In this document: positions 17,885-26,267 of the stretch, one piece after another
Layout: each line of letters begins with the position of its first letter
Position numbering within the stretch: the stretch's first letter is position 1
Source: Bartonella vinsonii subsp. vinsonii
GTDB lineage: Bacteria > Pseudomonadota > Alphaproteobacteria > Rhizobiales > Rhizobiaceae
NCBI RefSeq assembly: GCF_902825235.1
Contig: NZ_CADEAJ010000002.1
Location: forward strand, 155,738 to 219,737
Direction of reading: 5' to 3'
DNA length: 64,000 nt
Notes under the pieces: generated by a model
Told to the model about the DNA's origin: nothing
Database searches by the model: none
What the model saw: only the letters and a program-made list of their open reading frames with translations
Position numbers and translations under genes: made by a program

Positions 17885-18199
17885 ATGAGTGTAAATGAAA
17901 TTTTATTAGGAGTGGTGATTGTCGCTTTGGTTTGCAGTGGATTCATGTTTCGCTTTGCTTTTTATTATCGTGATCAGGTTAAAGTTCTTAAGGAAGAAGC
18001 CAAAAAGATAAAGCATGAATTCTTTAGAGATTCTATGAAGATGACTGAAGAACGAGATAGGGCGATTAGAGAGCAAAGTATGGTGATTAAAAGACGCGAT
18101 CAAGCAATTGAAAAACTGAAAAAACAAATTAAGCAATATGAAGAGGCCATGAAACAATATCAGGATGAGGTAAAATCTGAAGAGGATATAAAAAAGTAA
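17885..18199 (+). CDS. Small membrane-anchored coiled-coil protein
   Basis: A 104-residue protein with one N-terminal membrane helix (about residues 5-28, ILLGVVIVALVCSGFMFRFA). It is followed by a long charged helix with heptad spacing (VKVLKEEAKKIKHEF, RDQAIEKLKKQIKQYEEAMK) predicted to be a coiled coil on the cytoplasmic or periplasmic side. AGGAG lies seven bases before ATG 17885, so translation is likely. The build resembles small phage spanin-like or scaffold proteins, but there is no lysis cassette beside it and I do not recognise the family. Confidence 0.6.
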   Translation: MSVNEILLGVVIVALVCSGFMFRFAFYYRDQVKVLKEEAKKIKHEFFRDSMKMTEERDRAIREQSMVIKRRDQAIEKLKKQIKQYEEAMKQYQDEVKSEEDIKK

Positions 18200-18745
18200 T
18201 TATGTCTACATTTTATATTGGATTTTGCATTAAAAGATTTTAGAGGCGTTAAAATAAGGAAAATAAAAAGATGCAGGAGAGAGGGAAAGAGGTAATCCTG
18301 AGGCGTAAAAGGCTGTAGGATGGTGGTGAGGGGTATATTCTTTGATAATGCTTCATTTTATTCTAAGCTATACTTTATGAAAGCATCCAAGTTTGTAGGA
18401 ACGTGATCATTATTGGCAATCAAAAATTTATGGTGATGCACCAATTTATAGATATGTTAGGGTTACTAAGAATACACATATATGTTTCGAGTCGTTTACG
18501 AAAAAACACAAGATTTGAGAGCGTTGCTTGTTGATGGATTCAATAAGAAGTTTGGCTGTTTGTTTGAAGACAAATACAGCATCTACGAAAAACTTTTTAT
18601 TTCACAGTTGTTGGTGTACGTTAGAAATCACATAAAAACTCCTCATCGAGAAAAAGGAGCTCTTCTTTATTCATCACTCAAGTGTGATGCAAGATTTCAA
18701 ATATAAAAAGTGTAAACTTTTATCCTAATGGTAGGAACGTTAGGA
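18200..18745. other. Gene-poor stretch with a second YGDA-repeat fragment
   Basis: A + strand frame at 18399-18518 reads a single repeat unit (SKIYGDAPIYRYVRVTKN) and then stops. It is a second scrap of the YGNA-repeat family broken at 16995-17560. The overlapping ORF 18482-18706 (MFRVVYEKTQDLRALLVDGF...) lacks a ribosome site and any recognisable domain. Nothing else is supported. Confidence 0.4.
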
Positions 18746-18919
18746 TTATAACTCTCTAATAAGGGCTTTATGCGTAATTTCTTTTATCTGCTCAATATTT
18801 ACTAAGATATCTTGTTTTGTTGGATAACCCTTACTTGAAAAAGCAATCTTTTGTTCGTCTCCTGAGATTAAACGCCAGTACCATTGATTGTGAACACCCT
18901 GAAATACCTCAAAAAACAT
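18746..18919 (-). CDS. DUF1508/YegP-like small protein
   Basis: Starting at ATG 18919, which has GAGGTGG a few bases upstream, the 57 residues carry the family pattern: FFEVFQGVHNQWYWRLISGD, QKIAFSSKGYPTKQDILVNI. This is one DUF1508 beta-alpha unit where YegP has two. The frame is open to 18985, but the extra 22 residues are not family-like. DUF1508 proteins are small soluble proteins of unknown function. It lies between remnants in the accessory stretch. Confidence 0.7.
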   Translation of the reverse strand: MFFEVFQGVHNQWYWRLISGDEQKIAFSSKGYPTKQDILVNIEQIKEITHKALIREL

Positions 18920-19328
18920 GCTTTCCACCTCATAAAACAGCCGTAATTTGTAGGACAAATACTCAACCAATACGACTATGAGCACTAACGTATGTCTCTA
19001 TAGCGAGTAGTCAATATATTCCCCTTGATTTTTTTGTCTTAAAAAAAATTTCTATGAGGGCTGTATATATAGTAACAAGAAAATATTTATTGTCAATAAG
19101 CTGCAAATAGGTATTCTATACTATAAAACTGATTTTTTAAACTTTAATTACCGTGTATTTTGGATTTATATTAGAATTTTTTTACTTTGGTAAGCAAGTA
19201 TATTGGGTTATTTTGCAAAATAAATTCCACATGCCACACAAAATCTCACCAGCATGGAAAAAACAAGAGTTCTTCTTTCCGTGCTGATAAAGCTTATATC
19301 TGTTTTTTATCCCTTATGATCAGGATGT
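18920..19328. other. Gene-free stretch with an RNA-like hairpin
   Basis: About 400 AT-rich bases. At 19250-19286 an 11-base stem (CAGCATGGAAA with TTTCCGTGCTG, one T.G pair, 15-base loop) lies downstream of the XRE gene at 19329. It could be a terminator-like end for that gene or part of a small RNA. No ORF is supported. Confidence 0.4.
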
Positions 19329-19868
19329 TTATTGATTAGCTATCATCTCTTTTTGCGATACACTGCGAATGAGTAAATCAATGAATAAGCTAAGGGTATA
19401 AGAATTTGCCATTTTAGCCTTCATATCCATTAGAGAAGTTGCAGCTTTGGGATTAAGGCTATGAGATAGGCCTTGTTTTGACAAATATTGCTGCAACCTT
19501 TCATAAGAACTATCAACTTTTTCTTGATTTAGTTTTTCACTACGATGACTGTTGGCAAGAATTTCTTCAAGCCCCTCCATTTTTTTTATAAAATAGTTCC
19601 AATCGAAGTCACTTTTAGTATACTCGCTATCAAACATTTTTCCTTGTCCAGTTAAAAGCCAATTAATATTGACACCGTACAATGTGCGATATGTTTGTAA
19701 GACACTCAGATTGGGTTCTCTTTCTCCACGCTCATAAAAGGCGATGGAGTTTTTTGTCATGCTAAAACTTTTAGCCAGTGCTTCACGTGATGGATCCCCT
19801 AAAGCGAGGCGTACATAACGTAAACGTTTTCCAAATATAGTTTTTGATTCAGTTTCAGGACGTGCCAC
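19329..19868 (-). CDS. XRE-family transcriptional regulator with long C-terminal tail
   Basis: A 179-residue regulator. Residues 11-70 form a Cro/CI-type helix-turn-helix (FGKRLRYVRLALGDPSREAL, AKSFSMTKNSIAFYERGERE), ending with the INWLLTGQGKMF motif common in phage-type repressors. The tail, residues 75-179, is helical and has no peptidase motif. The layout resembles the Bartonella prophage and genomic-island regulators. The upstream region to about 19950 should contain its operator but no clear palindrome stands out. The target is unknown. Confidence 0.82.
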   Translation of the reverse strand: MARPETESKTIFGKRLRYVRLALGDPSREALAKSFSMTKNSIAFYERGEREPNLSVLQTYRTLYGVNINWLLTGQGKMFDSEYTKSDFDWNYFIKKMEGLEEILANSHRSEKLNQEKVDSSYERLQQYLSKQGLSHSLNPKAATSLMDMKAKMANSYTLSLFIDLLIRSVSQKEMIANQ

Positions 19869-20210
19869 GAATTATCTCCCTCAGTAAATCATCATGGTAT
19901 AGATTTTAACCATTAAAGGCACACTATGTATTAATAACTCATGATGTAATGTCAATATTTATAGTTTTATTTTTCTTTATTTTTTTAATTTTAATGAATA
20001 GAATGCGATTTTCAACTTATCGTATTACATATTATTGAAAATTGGTATTCATTTTAGAGAGAATATAAAATTTTCTGTGCTTTTCTTGTTTTTTTTCCAG
20101 AGATTCCATATAGAATCATCATGTGGATTCTTTCTCTTTCCACATTAATGAATGCAATCTTCCGATTTGTGCTACAAATCAATTAAAGAAGTAAATTGTG
20201 AGGAATGATC
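19869..20210. other. Divergent intergenic region, XRE gene and DUF475 gene
   Basis: About 340 AT-rich bases that must hold promoters for both flanking genes. I see no ORF, tRNA or strong palindrome. It marks the right edge of the decayed accessory stretch. Confidence 0.4.
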
Positions 20211-21269
20211 ATGGCCTTATTAGGCTATTTTAGATGGGCTTTTTTTTTCACAATTGTTGGTGTCTTTATGGGAGGGGCGATTGGTTGGTTTGAAACGGAA
20301 AGTGTTATTGGTTTTCTGAAATATTTTTTTATTTGCTGTGTGTTAGGAATTTTGGAAATTTCTCTCTCTTTTGATAATTCTATTATCAATGCTCGTGTTC
20401 TTGAAAAAATGGATCTGGTATGGCGCCGCCGTTTTCTGATATGGGGTATTTTAGTTGCGGTGTTTGGGATGCGGATTGTTTTTCCGTTATTGGTGGTTGC
20501 TATTGCTGTTGGAGTTAATCCCATTGCAGCAGTGAAATTAGCGGTATGGGAACCACATCAATATGCTGCAATCTTAACAGATGCTCATGTGGGAATTGCA
20601 GCTTTTGGAGGAACTTTCCTGATAATGGTTGGTTTGAGATATTTTTTTGATTCCCAAAAAGAGGTGCATTGGCTCACTTTTATAGAAAAACCGGCTCAAA
20701 AGTTTGGAGCGCTTGCTGGCATTGATATTGCAATCGTTTTAACTTTGATATTGTTTTTTTCAGAACAGATTGCGAGAGAAGATAAAATGACTTTTTTGCT
20801 TGCTAGCCTTTATGGACTTTTGACGTTTATAGGTGTGGAAGCCATCAGTTCACTTTTAGATGCTCCAAAAACAACTTTAACAACAGTTGCCAAAGGAGGG
20901 GCAGGTGCTTTTCTTTATTTAGAGATTCTAGATGCTAGTTTTTCTTTCGATGGTGTTATTGGTGCTTTTGCTTTTTCACACAATCTTTTTATTATCGCAA
21001 TTGGTCTTGGTATAGGGGCATTTTATGTTCGCTCTATGACAATTATGTTGGTCGAATCAGGGGTATTGTTGCATTATCGTTATCTGGAGCATGGAGCTTT
21101 TTATGCTATCTTGGTTCTCGCAGTGATTATGTATCTGCAAACGATTATATCAGTTCCTGAAGTCTTAACAGGATTGGTGGGAAGCTGTATTATTGGAATG
21201 GCTTTTTATTCTTCTCTTCGTTTTAAGCATCAACAGCTGAATAAACATGGTGTCTCTGAGGAAAATTAA
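20211..21269 (+). CDS. DUF475 (TerC-like) integral membrane protein
   Basis: A 352-residue inner-membrane protein with about eight to nine helices. The DUF475/TerC family signature is visible: acidic in-membrane motifs ISLSFDNSIINARVL near residue 50 and LDASFSFDGVIGAFAFS near 245, which resemble TerC metal-binding motifs. Relatives are linked to tellurite resistance or metal-ion (Mn) export; the function here is inferred. ATG 20211 is preferred over the overlapping ATG 20205 because AGGA sits six bases upstream of it. It is not part of a ter operon here. Confidence 0.88.
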   Translation: MALLGYFRWAFFFTIVGVFMGGAIGWFETESVIGFLKYFFICCVLGILEISLSFDNSIINARVLEKMDLVWRRRFLIWGILVAVFGMRIVFPLLVVAIAVGVNPIAAVKLAVWEPHQYAAILTDAHVGIAAFGGTFLIMVGLRYFFDSQKEVHWLTFIEKPAQKFGALAGIDIAIVLTLILFFSEQIAREDKMTFLLASLYGLLTFIGVEAISSLLDAPKTTLTTVAKGGAGAFLYLEILDASFSFDGVIGAFAFSHNLFIIAIGLGIGAFYVRSMTIMLVESGVLLHYRYLEHGAFYAILVLAVIMYLQTIISVPEVLTGLVGSCIIGMAFYSSLRFKHQQLNKHGVSEEN

Positions 21270-21309
21270 ATTTTTTATATGTTGCCATAACAAGGCAGAA
21301 GAAGATATT

Positions 21310-21918
21310 TTAGGAAGCCATTAGAAGTTCTATACCAGATTCGTTCATAGTTTTAAGCATAGTGTTCAGTGATCCGTTGAGATCAATACCAGCACAGGCG
21401 TTGAGTGAAACGCTTACTTTAAAGCCGCATTGTATGGCATGAAGTGCGGAGAATCCTACACAAAAATCTGTTGCTAAGCCACACATAGCCAGCTTTGTAA
21501 AACCATGTTCTTTAAGGTAAGCCTGTAAGCCTGTTGGTGTTGTTTGATCATTTTCAAAAAAGGCAGAATAGCTATCAATTTTTTTATTATAACCTTTTTT
21601 AAGGATAAGTTGTGTTTTCTCAATTCTGAGAGATGTATGAAATTCTGCTCCTTGTGTTCCTTGTATACAATGATCAGGCCAAAGTACTTGAGGGCCATAG
21701 TCAAGCTCAACGGTGTCATAGGGTGCTTTTTCAGAATAGGAAGAAGCAAAGCTGCAATGGTTTTTGGGGTGCCAGTCTTGGGTTAATATAACATGATCAA
21801 ATTGGTCTATGAGATTATTAATAGTAGGTATAATCGTATCGCTTTGAGGTACCGCAAGTGCTCCACCTGGTAAGAAGTCATTTTGAACATCAATAACGAT
21901 TAAGGCTTTTTTTTCCAT
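21310..21918 (-). CDS. pncA: Nicotinamidase
   Basis: Hydrolyses nicotinamide to nicotinate for NAD salvage. Isochorismatase-fold protein of 202 residues. Catalytic Asp10 is in VIDVQNDFLPGGALAVP, the metal ligands are in TQDWHPKNH, the lysine region is ILKKGYNKKIDSYSAF, and Cys153 is in CGLATDFCVGFSA. An ATG at 21924 overlaps, but 21918 has AGGA at a proper eight-base spacing. Pyrazinamidase activity is expected of the family. The next gene upstream is on the same strand about 48 bases away. Confidence 0.95.
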   Translation of the reverse strand: MEKKALIVIDVQNDFLPGGALAVPQSDTIIPTINNLIDQFDHVILTQDWHPKNHCSFASSYSEKAPYDTVELDYGPQVLWPDHCIQGTQGAEFHTSLRIEKTQLILKKGYNKKIDSYSAFFENDQTTPTGLQAYLKEHGFTKLAMCGLATDFCVGFSALHAIQCGFKVSVSLNACAGIDLNGSLNTMLKTMNESGIELLMAS

Positions 21919-21965
21919 GAACATATTCCTATAGAAGGCTTACCTTTTGTGAGACTTTTAAGAAG

Positions 21966-22499
21966 CTATATTTCATCTTGAAGTTTCAAGATAATCTCAC
22001 GGATATTGGTATGATTACTGTAATTATCAAGCCACAAAAGGGGGAGGGATAGGTTTTGACAATTTTTTTTATAATTTTTCACGAATTGTAACCATGTACC
22101 AATGGGGAGGGCACTATAGTCACTTATTGCTACATGTTTGTGTAAAGCTTTCATGATTCTCAAGCTTGGAACGTCAGATCCCATAAGGCGGCGGTCGTTT
22201 TGTAAACACAATTTGAGCCAGAGTAGTGCAAGAGGTGAGGCCCATTGTTTTCCGTGACACAAAACTGATGAAAAAAGAGAGGGGTTTTTTACCGCATAAT
22301 GAACAGCCCATAAGGCAAAAAAAGAAGGTGCATAGAGAATTGGTTTTCTTGGTGATATACTCCATTGATAAGTTGGTTTAATACGATAAAAATACAATGT
22401 TGTATCTGGTATGGAAAAGAGAGGTGATGTTTGATAGCATGTTTCAGGTACAGCTAAAAAGATTTGCTTTTTGCTCGTCGAATGGGCGCTTTTTTGCAT
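21966..22499 (-). CDS. Alpha/beta-hydrolase-like protein, nucleophile elbow degenerate
   Basis: A 177-residue soluble protein. I do not recognise a close family, but the segment YAPSFFALWAVHYAVKNP lines up residue for residue with the nucleophile elbow and following helix of BioH-type alpha/beta hydrolases (GWSLGG...THP). The serine is kept while both elbow glycines are replaced. The end part (QNLSLPLLWLDNYSNHTNI) matches the strand before the catalytic histidine region, but no GxxxxH ending is seen. It is short for BioH (about 255), so it may be a reduced or inactive relative. BioH is a tentative comparison only. It is divergent from ettA. Confidence 0.6.
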   Translation of the reverse strand: MQKSAHSTSKKQIFLAVPETCYQTSPLFSIPDTTLYFYRIKPTYQWSISPRKPILYAPSFFALWAVHYAVKNPSLFSSVLCHGKQWASPLALLWLKLCLQNDRRLMGSDVPSLRIMKALHKHVAISDYSALPIGTWLQFVKNYKKNCQNLSLPLLWLDNYSNHTNIREIILKLQDEI

Positions 22500-22661
22500 T
22501 TAGAACCGTGGTGGGGCTTGTGAGAACGGAAAAAATATATCAATATAAAGCGAAAAGCTTTCATTACAATGCAAGCGTTTTTTACCGCACAGTGTAAGAA
22601 AAGCAAAAGGTTTCTTTCAAAGTCCTCATCCTTTAATACCGCACAATATAAAGAGAAATTT

Positions 22662-24311
22662 ATGGCACGTCAATTTATCTATCACATGGCTGGGCTTAAC
22701 AAGTCTTACGGCAATAAAAAAATTTTAGAAAATATTCATTTGTCTTTTTATCCAGATGCAAAAATCGGCATTTTAGGACCGAATGGTGCAGGTAAATCAA
22801 CTATTTTACGGATTATGGCTGGGCTAGATAAGGAATATACTGGAGAAGCATGGCTTTCTGAAGGGGCGCGTTGTGGTTATCTGCCGCAAGAGCCTCTTCT
22901 TGATACAAGCAAAGATGTGCGTGGCAATGTGATGGAAGGTGTTGCAGATAAACAGGCAATCGTCGAGCGTTATAATGAATTGATGATGAATTATAGTGAG
23001 GAAACGGCTGATGAAAGTGCACGTCTTCAGGATATTATCGACAGCCAGAATCTTTGGGATTTAGAAAGTCAAGTAGAAATGGCTATGGCGGCTCTTGGTT
23101 GTCCACCAGCCAATGAGAGTGTGATAAAGCTTTCAGGAGGTGAGAAGCGGCGTGTTGCTCTTTGTAAATTGCTTTTGTCAAAACCTGATTTGTTGCTTTT
23201 GGATGAACCAACAAACCATTTAGATGCTGAAACGACGGCTTGGCTTGAAAGGCATTTGCGTGAATATCCCGGTGCGGTACTTTTGATTACACATGATCGT
23301 TATTTTCTCGACAATGTGACAGGTTGGATTTTAGAATTAGATCGCGGGAAAGGTATTCCTTATGAGGGGAACTATTCGGCTTATTTGAGGGCGAAAGCTA
23401 AGCGTTTGGCTCAGGAAGGTCGGGAAGAGGCTGCGCGTCAGCGTGCCTTGTCGCGTGAGCAAGAATGGATAGCTTCTAGTCCAAAAGGGCGACAAGCAAA
23501 GTCAAAAGCTCGGATTAAGGCCTATGATGAGCTAGTGCAGGCTGCAGGCGAACGTCGTCCTGGAGAGGCACAAATCATTATTCCTATTGGCGAAAGATTG
23601 GGGCATGTTGTTATTGAAGTTGATAACCTTTCTAAAGCATATGGTGCGCGTGTGTTGATTGATTCTCTCTCTTTCAAGCTTCCAGCGGGTGGTATTGTCG
23701 GAGTCATTGGTGCCAATGGTATGGGAAAGTCTACATTGTTTAAAATGTTGACGGGACAGGAACAGCCAGATTCAGGCCAAATACGCATCGGTGAAACAGT
23801 TCATATGAGTTACGTTGATCAGAGTCGCGATTCGCTAGCGGGCGATAAAACCGTTTGGGAAGAAATTTCTGGCGGAAATGACATTATTAAGTTGGGTAAA
23901 TATGAGATGAATAGCCGCGCTTATTGTGGTGCTTTTAATTTCAAGGGAACAGATCAACAGCAGAAGGTTGCAAATTTATCAGGTGGGCAGCGTAATCGTG
24001 TCCATTTGGCTAAGCTTTTAAAGGAGGGAGGCAATGTTCTTCTCCTTGATGAACCAACAAATGACCTTGATACTGAAACATTAGGTGCCTTAGAAGATGC
24101 ATTGGAAAATTTTGCTGGCTGTGCAGTTATCATATCGCACGATCGTATGTTTCTTGATCGCTTGGCAACACATATTTTGGCCTTCGAAGGGGATGGGCAT
24201 GTCGAATGGTTTGAAGGTAATTTTGCCGAATATGAAGCTGATAAGGTTCGCCGGCTTGGTGCGGACGCTTTTAATCCTAAGCGTGTGAATTATAAGCCAC
24301 TTACACGCTAG
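22662..24311 (+). CDS. ettA: Energy-dependent translational throttle protein EttA (ABC-F)
   Basis: Soluble ABC-F ATPase that binds the ribosomal E site and gates entry of the 70S initiation complex into elongation according to ATP/ADP. Two ABC modules are complete: Walker A GPNGAGKS (39-46), signature LSGGEKRR and Walker B LLLDEPTNHLD, then GANGMGKS, LSGGQRNR and LLLDEPTNDLD. The inter-domain linker is rich in Arg/Lys/Glu. No membrane domain is present. The frame is open to 22569, but ATG 22662 (MARQFIYHMAGLNKSY) is the conserved family start, giving 549 residues. Confidence 0.95.
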   Translation: MARQFIYHMAGLNKSYGNKKILENIHLSFYPDAKIGILGPNGAGKSTILRIMAGLDKEYTGEAWLSEGARCGYLPQEPLLDTSKDVRGNVMEGVADKQAIVERYNELMMNYSEETADESARLQDIIDSQNLWDLESQVEMAMAALGCPPANESVIKLSGGEKRRVALCKLLLSKPDLLLLDEPTNHLDAETTAWLERHLREYPGAVLLITHDRYFLDNVTGWILELDRGKGIPYEGNYSAYLRAKAKRLAQEGREEAARQRALSREQEWIASSPKGRQAKSKARIKAYDELVQAAGERRPGEAQIIIPIGERLGHVVIEVDNLSKAYGARVLIDSLSFKLPAGGIVGVIGANGMGKSTLFKMLTGQEQPDSGQIRIGETVHMSYVDQSRDSLAGDKTVWEEISGGNDIIKLGKYEMNSRAYCGAFNFKGTDQQQKVANLSGGQRNRVHLAKLLKEGGNVLLLDEPTNDLDTETLGALEDALENFAGCAVIISHDRMFLDRLATHILAFEGDGHVEWFEGNFAEYEADKVRRLGADAFNPKRVNYKPLTR

Positions 24312-24731
24312 AATTTCTTATCTTTTTTTGAAATTCATTGAGAAAATGGTGATGCTATTTGGTATTAGCTTTATTGTCATAAAAGAGAGAGAATCTACCA
24401 TATTATAAGGTTTTTATTCGTTATTTCAAGATAAGAATCATAGTGTGGAATCCTAATGATATTTTTCACGCAATACGTGGTTATGTTTTATATGTTGGTG
24501 ATGTATATGAGAACTTGTTACACATCAGGTTATATGGAGGGGCGTAAGTCTTCATAGGCAGTTTGCAGGTTACAATGCAAGTAACTTCGGTCTTGTTGTA
24601 GGGAATAGTGGGAAGGAGTGTTGTTTGTTTTTTATATAACAGAAAACAATATCAACAGAAGTGATGCAACTCTATGCCTTCTTCTTCATTTTCTATTCGT
24701 AGGAAATAAATGTTTCTCTGAGAGAATAGTG
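24312..24731. other. Gene-free stretch upstream of the ArsR-methyltransferase gene
   Basis: About 420 bases. The stretch 24440-24620 is richer in G than its surroundings and has short complementary pieces (for example TTACA/TGTAA near 24520-24590), so a 5' leader element is possible. It does not match the SAM-II or SAH riboswitch cores I know. No ORF is supported. Confidence 0.35.
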
Positions 24732-25670
24732 ATGAAAAAACCAGTAAGTTTGGATGCACTGATTATACTGTTGAAAACGATAGCGGAGATAAGTCGTTTA
24801 CGTATTCTTGCGCTCTTGTGTCAGGATGATTTAACAATTTCTGATTTTATTTTTATCCTTGGCCAGTCGCAATCGCATGTATCGCGGCATTTGCATTTAT
24901 TATATGAGGCAGGGGTGATTGCGTGTTATCAAAAGAGGGAACAGACTTATTTTAAGTTTTGTTCCAGCTGTTTTGGTAGAGACATTGTGATGGCTGCTCT
25001 TTCAGCTTTGCCAAAGCACGATGTGATGTTCGCGTGTGATTTAGAACGTTTGGTGGATGTTAAAAAACAGCGCCAAACAATCGGGAGACAGTATTTTTTA
25101 AAAAAGACAGCACAGTGGGAAGCATTACAGTTATCCTATATTGCAAACCCGATTGTGGAAAATGCCTTACTTGAAATTATTGGCGATAAACCATTTGAGG
25201 CCATGATGGCTATCGGTACAGATACAGGCTCTCTCTTAAAATTGTTTTCAGGTCTTTATAGGCGTGCAGTTGAAGTGGCATTGGATGACGATATTTTGCA
25301 TTTATCTGTTGGAGACACAACTTTTGATTTGGTCATTCTTCATTGGGTTTTACATTATCTTGAGAATCCTAAAATGGCTCTTAATGAGGTTGCACGTGTT
25401 TTGCGTCCTCAGGGACGTTTGTTGATTGTAGATTTTGTTTGCGGTAAAGTTGAGGCTTCATATTCTTACCATGCTCATAGATATCTTAGACTTTCAGATT
25501 CACAAATAGAACAATGGCTTGAAAATGCCGGGCTTATTCTGGAACAAACAGTGTGTCTTGCTCCTATGGAAAATGAAAAGAAGGAGGGACTCGTGGTTAA
25601 GCTTTGGCTTGCACGTGATCCACGTTTACTGGTAGATGATCTTAAAGATAAAAAAGTACAGTTTGCATAA
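24732..25670 (+). CDS. ArsR-type HTH - SAM methyltransferase fusion with internal deletion
   Basis: A 312-residue protein. An ArsR winged helix (residues 5-85: AEISRLRILALLCQDDLTIS, SQSHVSRHLHLLYEAGVI) is fused to a class I methyltransferase domain. In rhizobia this fusion sits near metF/metH and links SAM-cycle signals to transcription. The methyltransferase is abnormal. The glycine motif I reads MAIGTDTGSLLKLF, and the next 20-30 residues that normally bind ribose and adenine (GIDLS...ML..AR) are gone. The chain passes directly to FDLVILHWVLHYLENPKMAL. The frame stays open, so it may still act as a regulator without catalysis. No met genes are nearby. Confidence 0.78.
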   Translation: MKKPVSLDALIILLKTIAEISRLRILALLCQDDLTISDFIFILGQSQSHVSRHLHLLYEAGVIACYQKREQTYFKFCSSCFGRDIVMAALSALPKHDVMFACDLERLVDVKKQRQTIGRQYFLKKTAQWEALQLSYIANPIVENALLEIIGDKPFEAMMAIGTDTGSLLKLFSGLYRRAVEVALDDDILHLSVGDTTFDLVILHWVLHYLENPKMALNEVARVLRPQGRLLIVDFVCGKVEASYSYHAHRYLRLSDSQIEQWLENAGLILEQTVCLAPMENEKKEGLVVKLWLARDPRLLVDDLKDKKVQFA

Positions 25671-26267
25671 TCATATTGTTTAACGTGTTGTATTTTTTGA
25701 TTTTTCTCAATTAAAGGCGCGAGAGTTTTTGTTAAGTCTTTGAAAAGTCATCGCTTTTTTACGCATTGTATTTTTTGCATGGGATTACTGATGCTTCAAT
25801 CTGTGTTTGTAAGGGATATCTCTAAAGGCACTTTTATAAAACTAAGGCCGTAAGGGCAGTCATTTATAATGTATTTGAATTTGTTGCTGGTTATAAAATA
25901 ACCTGTTCTCATTTTAATCCTCGATGATAAATGATTCGGAATAAATGACGTTCGAAAAGGCTTAATTATATAAACTTAAAAGAGCTAAAAGGCTCATGAT
26001 CTAGATTATGGATTATTTCTGTTTTTATGCTTTTTATAAGGGAAGTTTATACAAACTGGAGCTTCTGGAAAAATATGAAAATGATGATGGTCATAGATTC
26101 GTATTGATGATTCCTAGAATAAAATTGCTTCAAATTGGATCATTTTGAATATTTTTTGCCTAATTTTTTCCATTTTTAAACGATTTGTAATTTTTTTTGT
26201 CTTTTTTTGCCTAGAAGGTGATAAGAATTTCTTGTTGTTTAAAATATTTTATTCCATAGCAAAGATA
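25671..26267. other. Gene-free stretch before the structured RNA
   Basis: About 600 AT-rich bases with stops in all frames. The last 35 bases contain a weak promoter-like pair, TTGTTG around 26232 and CATAGC around 26255, suitably placed for a transcript starting near 26267. Confidence 0.4.

Noticed and set aside
14906..20210. Intact prophage or integrative element
   Set aside because: No integrase, terminase, structural genes or attachment repeats could be found; only regulators and scraps.
22569..22661. N-terminal extension of ettA
   Set aside because: The 31 extra residues are not conserved in the family, and ATG 22662 is the family start.
24440..24731. SAM or SAH riboswitch before the ArsR-methyltransferase gene
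   Set aside because: The sequence does not contain the conserved cores of the SAM-II or SAH classes that I can recall, and pairing is weak.
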